Below are positions 59,928 to 64,000 of a stretch of DNA of 64,000 nt, in pieces. Position 1 is the first letter of the stretch. Every line of letters begins with the position of its first letter. Source of the stretch: Micromonospora sp. NBC_01699 (GTDB taxonomy: Bacteria > Actinomycetota > Actinomycetes > Mycobacteriales > Micromonosporaceae); assembly GCF_036250065.1 (NCBI RefSeq), contig NZ_CP109199.1:806001-870000 (forward strand), written 5' to 3'. The translations under genes and the position numbers were made by a program. The notes below the pieces were generated by a model that was given only the letters and a program-made list of their open reading frames with translations, did not search any database and was not told the DNA's origin.

Positions 59928-60937
59928 ACGACGCGGACCAGGTCCAGACCACGCCCATCTTCGAGGTGGCCCGACTGGCCCGGGCGGTGCTGGACCAGGT
60001 CTGCACCGTGGTGGTCGGCAAGCGGGACTCGCTGGAACTGGTACTGGCCGGCATCCTGGCCGGCGGTCACGTACTGCTGGAGGACCTGCCGGGGCTGGGC
60101 AAGACGCTGACCGCGCGGTCGTTCGCGCAGGCGCTCGGGCTGGACTTCCGCCGGTTGCAGTTCACCCCGGACCTGCTGCCCGCCGACGTCACCGGCTCCT
60201 TCCTGTACGACCAGCGCAGCGCCGACTTCACCTTCCGGGCCGGCCCGGTCTTCACCAACCTGCTGCTCGCCGACGAGATCAACCGGACCCCGCCGAAGAC
60301 CCAGTCCGCGCTGCTGGAGGCGATGCAGGAGAAGCAGGTGTCGGTCGAGGGCGTCACGTACCGGCTCGACCCGCCGTTCCACGTGCTGGCCACCGCCAAC
60401 CCGATCGAGTACGAGGGCACGTACCCGCTGCCCGAGGCACAGCTCGACCGGTTCCTGCTCCGGGTCTCGTTCGGCTACCCGACCCGCGAGGAGGAGGGCG
60501 AGGTGCTCCGCCGCCGGATGTCCCGCCGCCAGGAGGAGGCCGAACTGGCCCCGGTGGTCGACGCCGCGCGGTTGCGCGAGATGCAGGCCGCCCTGGAGGA
60601 CGTGGTGGTGGAGGACTCGGTCGGCCGCTACATCGTCGAGCTCACCGCGGCCACCCGCGAGCACGCGTCGGTGCTGGTCGGGGCCTCGCCGCGTGGCTCG
60701 CTCGCGCTGCTGCTGCTGGCTCGGGCGAAGGCCGCGCTCGCCGGCCGGGACTACGTCATCCCGGAGGACGTCAAGGAGGTGGCGGCACCCGCGCTCGCGC
60801 ACCGGATCACCCTGCGCCCGGAGATGTGGCTGCGCCGGGTCGACCCGTCCTTCGTCGTCCACGAGGTGCTGGACCGGACCCCGGCTCCGGCCAGCGGCGC
60901 GCTGCCCAGTTACGCCGCCGGAGCACGCGCGGTATGA
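59924..60937 (+). CDS. MoxR family AAA+ ATPase
   Basis: A 337-residue AAA+ protein with Walker A GLGKTLTARS (57 onward), Walker B LLADEINRTP, and sensor motifs (ATANPIEYEGTYPLPEAQLD). MoxR ATPases act as chaperones for the maturation of protein complexes, with a VWA or DUF58 partner; the DUF58 gene follows directly (ATGA). Confidence 0.92.
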   Translation: MNDADQVQTTPIFEVARLARAVLDQVCTVVVGKRDSLELVLAGILAGGHVLLEDLPGLGKTLTARSFAQALGLDFRRLQFTPDLLPADVTGSFLYDQRSADFTFRAGPVFTNLLLADEINRTPPKTQSALLEAMQEKQVSVEGVTYRLDPPFHVLATANPIEYEGTYPLPEAQLDRFLLRVSFGYPTREEEGEVLRRRMSRRQEEAELAPVVDAARLREMQAALEDVVVEDSVGRYIVELTAATREHASVLVGASPRGSLALLLLARAKAALAGRDYVIPEDVKEVAAPALAHRITLRPEMWLRRVDPSFVVHEVLDRTPAPASGALPSYAAGARAV

Positions 60938-62343
60938 CCAGCAGCCCCGGGCCACTGCGGGCCGCCGTACCGCAGCCGCGTCGCCGTCCGGCGGTCGGTG
61001 AGCAGCGGGCGGAGCCCGTACCGCAGTGGTGGACGCCGACCCGGGCGCTCGGCCGGGCGGTGCTGCTCACCGGCCTGCTGCTGCTGGCCGCGGTGCTGTT
61101 CGGCCGGGTCGACCTGGTCGTGCTCGCCGCGCCGTTCGCGCTCGGCACCGCGTACGCGCTGCGTCGCCGGCCCACCGAGGCACCGCGGATCGCGGTCGGG
61201 GCGCAGGACGGGGCGCTGGTCGAGGGGAGCGACATCACCGGCGCGGTGACCGTCGGCAACCCGGATCTCGTCGGTTACGACCTGGCCTTGGTCCGGACCA
61301 GGGTCTCGCCCTGGTTCAAGCTCACCGAGGTCGGCTTCGCCGGTCCGGCCGGGGTGGACCGGCCGCTCGCGCTCACCGTGTCAGCGGGTGAGGCGGTCGA
61401 CCTGGAACTGCGCGGCGAGGCGCTGCGCTGGGGCCGGCACCCGCTCGGACCGGCCGGTATCCGGGCGGTCGCCTGCGCCGGTCTGCTGGCCAGCCGACCG
61501 GTGCTGATCGACCCGCACCCGGTGCCGATCTATCCGAAGACCGAGCCGTTCGACGCCGACGAGGCGATGCCGAGGGCCGCCGGACTGGTCGGCGGGCACC
61601 GCTCCCGCCGGCCCGGCGAGGGCGGCGAGTTGGCCGGCGTACGCATCTTCGGCCCCGGTGACCGGCTGCGTCGGATCGACTGGCGGGTGTCGCTGCGGGC
61701 CCGGCAACTGCACGTGGCGGCCACCCTCTCCGACCGGGACGCCGAGGTGGTGCTCCTGCTCGACGTGCTCGCCGAGGCCGGCCGCTCCGGCGGCGTACGC
61801 GGTTCCGCCTCGGTGCTGGACACCACCGTCCGGGCCGCCGCCGCTATCGCCGAGCACTACCTGCACCGGGGCGACCGGGTCTCGCTGCTGGAGTACGGTC
61901 CGGCCGCCCGCCGGCTCCGTCCCGCCACCGGCCGGCGGCAGTACCTGATCGCGTTGGAGTGGCTGCTCGACGTCACCGCCGCGAACTCCGAGCACGAACC
62001 GTACGACCAGGTCTTCGGGCCGCAGCTGCTCTCCTCGAACGCGCTGGTGGTGGTGCTCACCCCGCTGGTCGACCCCCGCTCGGCGGCGATGCTGGCCCGG
62101 CTGGCCCGGTCCGGCCGGTTCGTCGTCGCGGTGGACACCCTGCCCGAGAAGACCGACCCGCCCCGGCGCGGCCAGTGGACCGAGGTGGCGCACCGGCTGT
62201 GGCGGCTGGACCGGGAGAACACCGTCGGCCAGTTGCGTGAGCACGGCGTACCGGTGGTGGCCTGGGCCGGCGCGGGCAGCCTCGACCTGGTCCTGCGGGA
62301 CGTGGCCCGCCTCGCCTCCGCACCCCGGGCGGTCGGCCGATGA
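60934..62343 (+). CDS. DUF58 domain protein
   Basis: A 469-residue protein with two N-terminal membrane segments (about 42-75), a beta-rich domain and the C-terminal DUF58/VWA-like domain (GVRIFGPGDRLRRIDWRVSL, EVVLLLDVLAEAG). It is the expected MoxR partner. Its stop overlaps an ATG that starts a 35-codon repeat ORF (ATGA). Confidence 0.88.
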   Translation: MTSSPGPLRAAVPQPRRRPAVGEQRAEPVPQWWTPTRALGRAVLLTGLLLLAAVLFGRVDLVVLAAPFALGTAYALRRRPTEAPRIAVGAQDGALVEGSDITGAVTVGNPDLVGYDLALVRTRVSPWFKLTEVGFAGPAGVDRPLALTVSAGEAVDLELRGEALRWGRHPLGPAGIRAVACAGLLASRPVLIDPHPVPIYPKTEPFDADEAMPRAAGLVGGHRSRRPGEGGELAGVRIFGPGDRLRRIDWRVSLRARQLHVAATLSDRDAEVVLLLDVLAEAGRSGGVRGSASVLDTTVRAAAAIAEHYLHRGDRVSLLEYGPAARRLRPATGRRQYLIALEWLLDVTAANSEHEPYDQVFGPQLLSSNALVVVLTPLVDPRSAAMLARLARSGRFVVAVDTLPEKTDPPRRGQWTEVAHRLWRLDRENTVGQLREHGVPVVAWAGAGSLDLVLRDVARLASAPRAVGR

Positions 62344-62447
62344 GCACGCCCGTACGCCGAAACCCCGACCCGGTGAACGCGACGTTCGTACGCCGAAACC
62401 CCGACCCGGTGAACGCGACGTTCGTACGCGAAAGGCGGACCCGGTGA
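62340..62447 (+). CDS. 35-residue repeat ORF bridging DUF58 and the next gene (doubtful)
   Basis: ATG 62340 overlaps the DUF58 stop, and the stop at 62445-62447 overlaps the next GTG start, so it fits the overlap pattern of the operon. It encodes two copies of VRRNPDPVNATF. It is made of the 36 bp tandem repeat, so it may be a by-product of duplicated start-site DNA that happens to keep translational coupling. Confidence 0.35.
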   Translation: MSTPVRRNPDPVNATFVRRNPDPVNATFVRERRTR

Positions 62448-62458
62448 ACGCGATCTCG
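62352..62458 (+). repeat. 36 bp tandem repeat duplicating a translation start region
   Basis: Units begin at 62352, 62388 and 62424. Each ends with CCCGGTGAACGCGA, which contains the GTG start context of the downstream gene; the third unit, with AAAGG before it, holds the probable true start at 62444. Copies 1 and 2 are identical, so the duplication is recent. Confidence 0.9.
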
Positions 62459-63013
62459 GAGCGGATCCGGTCGATCTACACGATGATCGTCCGCGCGACG
62501 CTGGCTCCGCTGCTGCTGCGCTGCGCGATCTTCCTCGGCGGGCTGGCCGCGTTCGTGCTCGCGTACCCGGTACCGGTCCTGGGCGGGCGCGGCATCGCGT
62601 TGCTGCTGCTCGCGGCGCTGCTGCCGGCGGTGGCACCGGGCCGGGCCTGGCCCACCCTGGCCGCCCTCGCCGCCGTTGCCGGCTGGGTCGCCCAGACCAG
62701 CTACTACGGCGAACCGGTCGCGTTGTGGCGACTGCTCGGCCTGGCCACCTTCCTCTACCTGACCCACAGTCTCTGCGCGCTGGCCGCCCAACTGCCGTAC
62801 GACGCGGCGGTCGCGCCCGAGGTGTTCGCGAGCTGGGTGGGCAACGCGCTGGCGGTGGTGCTCGCCACGGCCGTACTGGCGGTGCTGCTGATCGCGCTGG
62901 CCGAGCGGTGGGACCGGGGGAGCTTCGTGGTCGCCGCGATCGCCGGCATGGCCGTCGCCGTGCTGGCCGCGTCTCTGCTGGCCTGGCTGCTCCGGCGCGC
63001 CCGGACGGAGTGA
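62444..63013 (+). CDS. Membrane protein, end of the MoxR operon
   Basis: A 189-residue protein with about five membrane segments (AIFLGGLAAFVLAYPVPVLG onward). No family recognised; similar proteins end MoxR-DUF58 operons in this group. GTG 62444 has AAAGGCGG upstream and lies in the third repeat unit. Confidence 0.75.
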   Translation: MNAISERIRSIYTMIVRATLAPLLLRCAIFLGGLAAFVLAYPVPVLGGRGIALLLLAALLPAVAPGRAWPTLAALAAVAGWVAQTSYYGEPVALWRLLGLATFLYLTHSLCALAAQLPYDAAVAPEVFASWVGNALAVVLATAVLAVLLIALAERWDRGSFVVAAIAGMAVAVLAASLLAWLLRRARTE

Positions 63014-63117
63014 CGCGGGTCGCAGCCGGACCGGGTAGGGCAACTCACTGCGGCGTTCTCCATCACAACAAGGGCATCTACCGCACACAAATTCTCCGAC
63101 CGGGGAAAGATAGAAGA

Positions 63118-64000
63118 GTGAAACAACGGATCCTCGTAGTTGGCGCTGGGCACGTCGGGTTGTACGCGGCCCTGCGGTTGTCGAAGAAGCTCCGCTCGTG
63201 GGAGGCCGAGGTGATGGTGGTCGATCCCCAACCACACATGACCTATCAGCCGTTCCTGCCCGAGGCGTCGGCGGGCAACATCTCCCCCCGGCACGCGGTG
63301 GTGCCGCTGCGGCGCGCACTGCGTAACTGCACGATCGTCGCCGGTGAGGTGACCCGGATCGAGCACGCCCGCAAGACGGCGACCGTACAGCCGATCATCG
63401 GCCCGCCCCGCGAGATCCCGTACGACCACATAGTGGTGGCGCCCGGGTCGGTGTCGCGGACCCTGCCGATCCCCGGCCTGCGCGAGCAGGGCATCGGCTT
63501 CAAGACCATCGGCGAGGCCATCTACCTGCGCAACCACGTCCTGGCCCGGCTCGACGTGGCCGCCGCCACGACCGACCCGGAAACCCGGCGGAACGCGTTG
63601 ACGTTCGTCTTCGTCGGCGGCGGCTACGCCGGCATCGAGGCGTTGGCCGAGATGGAGGACATGGCCCGGGACGCGCTCAAGTACTACCCGGAACTCTCGG
63701 CCGAGGACATGCGCTGGGTGCTGGTCGAGGCCACCCTGCGGGTTCTGCCGGAGGTCGACCGGGACATGGGCGCGTACACCGTGCAGCAGCTGCTCAAGCG
63801 CAAGATGGACATCCGGCTCGACACCCGGTTGGAATCCTGCGTGGACGGCGTGGTCAAGCTCTCCGACGGGGACAGCTTCCGGGCCGACACGATCGTCTGG
63901 ACCGCCGGGGTGAAGCCCTCGCCGGTGCTCGACCAGACCGACCTGCCGCGCGACGACCGGCGTCGGGTCACCTGCCTGCCGACCCTCCAGGTGGTCGACG
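63118..64000 (+). CDS. NADH dehydrogenase type II (partial, C-terminus beyond window)
   Basis: The first 294 codons of a flavoprotein that passes electrons from NADH to quinone without proton pumping. It has the FAD loop VVGAGHVGLYAALRL (5-19, GxGxxG), PHMTYQPFLPEASAGN, the second nucleotide loop FVFVGGGYAGIEALAEM and TIVWTAGVKPSP. GTG 63118 follows an A-rich leader (GGGGAAAGATAGAAGA). It is typical of actinobacterial NDH-2 enzymes. Confidence 0.9.
   Translation, partial: MKQRILVVGAGHVGLYAALRLSKKLRSWEAEVMVVDPQPHMTYQPFLPEASAGNISPRHAVVPLRRALRNCTIVAGEVTRIEHARKTATVQPIIGPPREIPYDHIVVAPGSVSRTLPIPGLREQGIGFKTIGEAIYLRNHVLARLDVAAATTDPETRRNALTFVFVGGGYAGIEALAEMEDMARDALKYYPELSAEDMRWVLVEATLRVLPEVDRDMGAYTVQQLLKRKMDIRLDTRLESCVDGVVKLSDGDSFRADTIVWTAGVKPSPVLDQTDLPRDDRRRVTCLPTLQVVD

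Overview
This 64 kb window is chromosomal DNA from a high-GC actinobacterium. It most resembles the Micromonosporaceae (Micromonospora or Salinispora relatives), judged from recalled synteny, very high third-position GC, frequent GTG and TTG starts, many leaderless promoters, an XRE/DUF5753-DUF397 pair and G/C-tract-flanked intergenic palindromes. The family placement is an inference from reading; no search was run. Content is mostly core metabolism and housekeeping. I see no phage, insertion sequence, CRISPR array, rRNA, tRNA or biosynthetic gene cluster.

Layout. 0-7.4 kb: end of a cobalamin-binding (methylmalonyl-CoA mutase type) gene, then sucCD, a small DUF4190-like membrane protein, the PerM/DUF6350 membrane protein, purN and purH; this is the gene order recalled around Rv0951-Rv0957 of M. 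tuberculosis. 7.4-13.3 kb (minus strand): a complete five-gene peptide-type ABC importer. 13.9-17.3 kb: folD, mdh and icd. 17.6-25.1 kb: galT with a DeoR-type regulator, an XRE/DUF5753 regulator with its DUF397 partner, a shortened AlkZ-like gene, DinB with a divergent WYL regulator, and an ATP-sulfurylase-like/APS kinase fusion. 25.3-30 kb: a four-gene ABC-2 exporter and a DUF3533-like protein. 30-38 kb: ppc, a shortened asparaginase, an RHH-Clp_N protein, an S66 peptidase and a large secreted Ig-like/DUF11 protein. 38.3-54.2 kb: mfd, a SurA-like lipoprotein and mazG, then a lineage-specific island (EamA transporter, MocR regulator, DUF885 peptidase, Tat-secreted protein, NudC), then eno, a DivIC/FtsB-like protein, DUF501, a GNAT acetyltransferase and ppx. 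54.2-64 kb: an RHH/Doc toxin-antitoxin pair, PadR with a HAAS protein, a membrane-anchored proline-rich protein, dienelactone hydrolase with a family 5 uracil-DNA glycosylase, a DUF4129/MoxR/DUF58 operon, and the start of a type II NADH dehydrogenase.

How the genes work together. sucCD, mdh, icd, ppc and ndh supply TCA-cycle, anaplerotic and respiratory steps; purN/purH and folD share the one-carbon folate pool; mfd, mazG, nudC, UDG, DinB and AlkZ-like genes form a loose DNA and nucleotide quality-control theme. Most operons are tightly coupled by ATGA, GTGA or TTGA stop-start overlaps.

The less expected signals are: a set of five long intergenic palindromes beside or near G/C tracts at transcription-unit ends, two of which are copies of the same 70 bp folded element; at least nine start codons with a TANNNT box only 6-8 nt upstream; in-frame tandem repeats in perM, upstream of folD and across a start codon in the MoxR operon; and two genes (AlkZ-like, asparaginase) that appear to carry clean in-frame internal deletions, the asparaginase one removing a catalytic motif.
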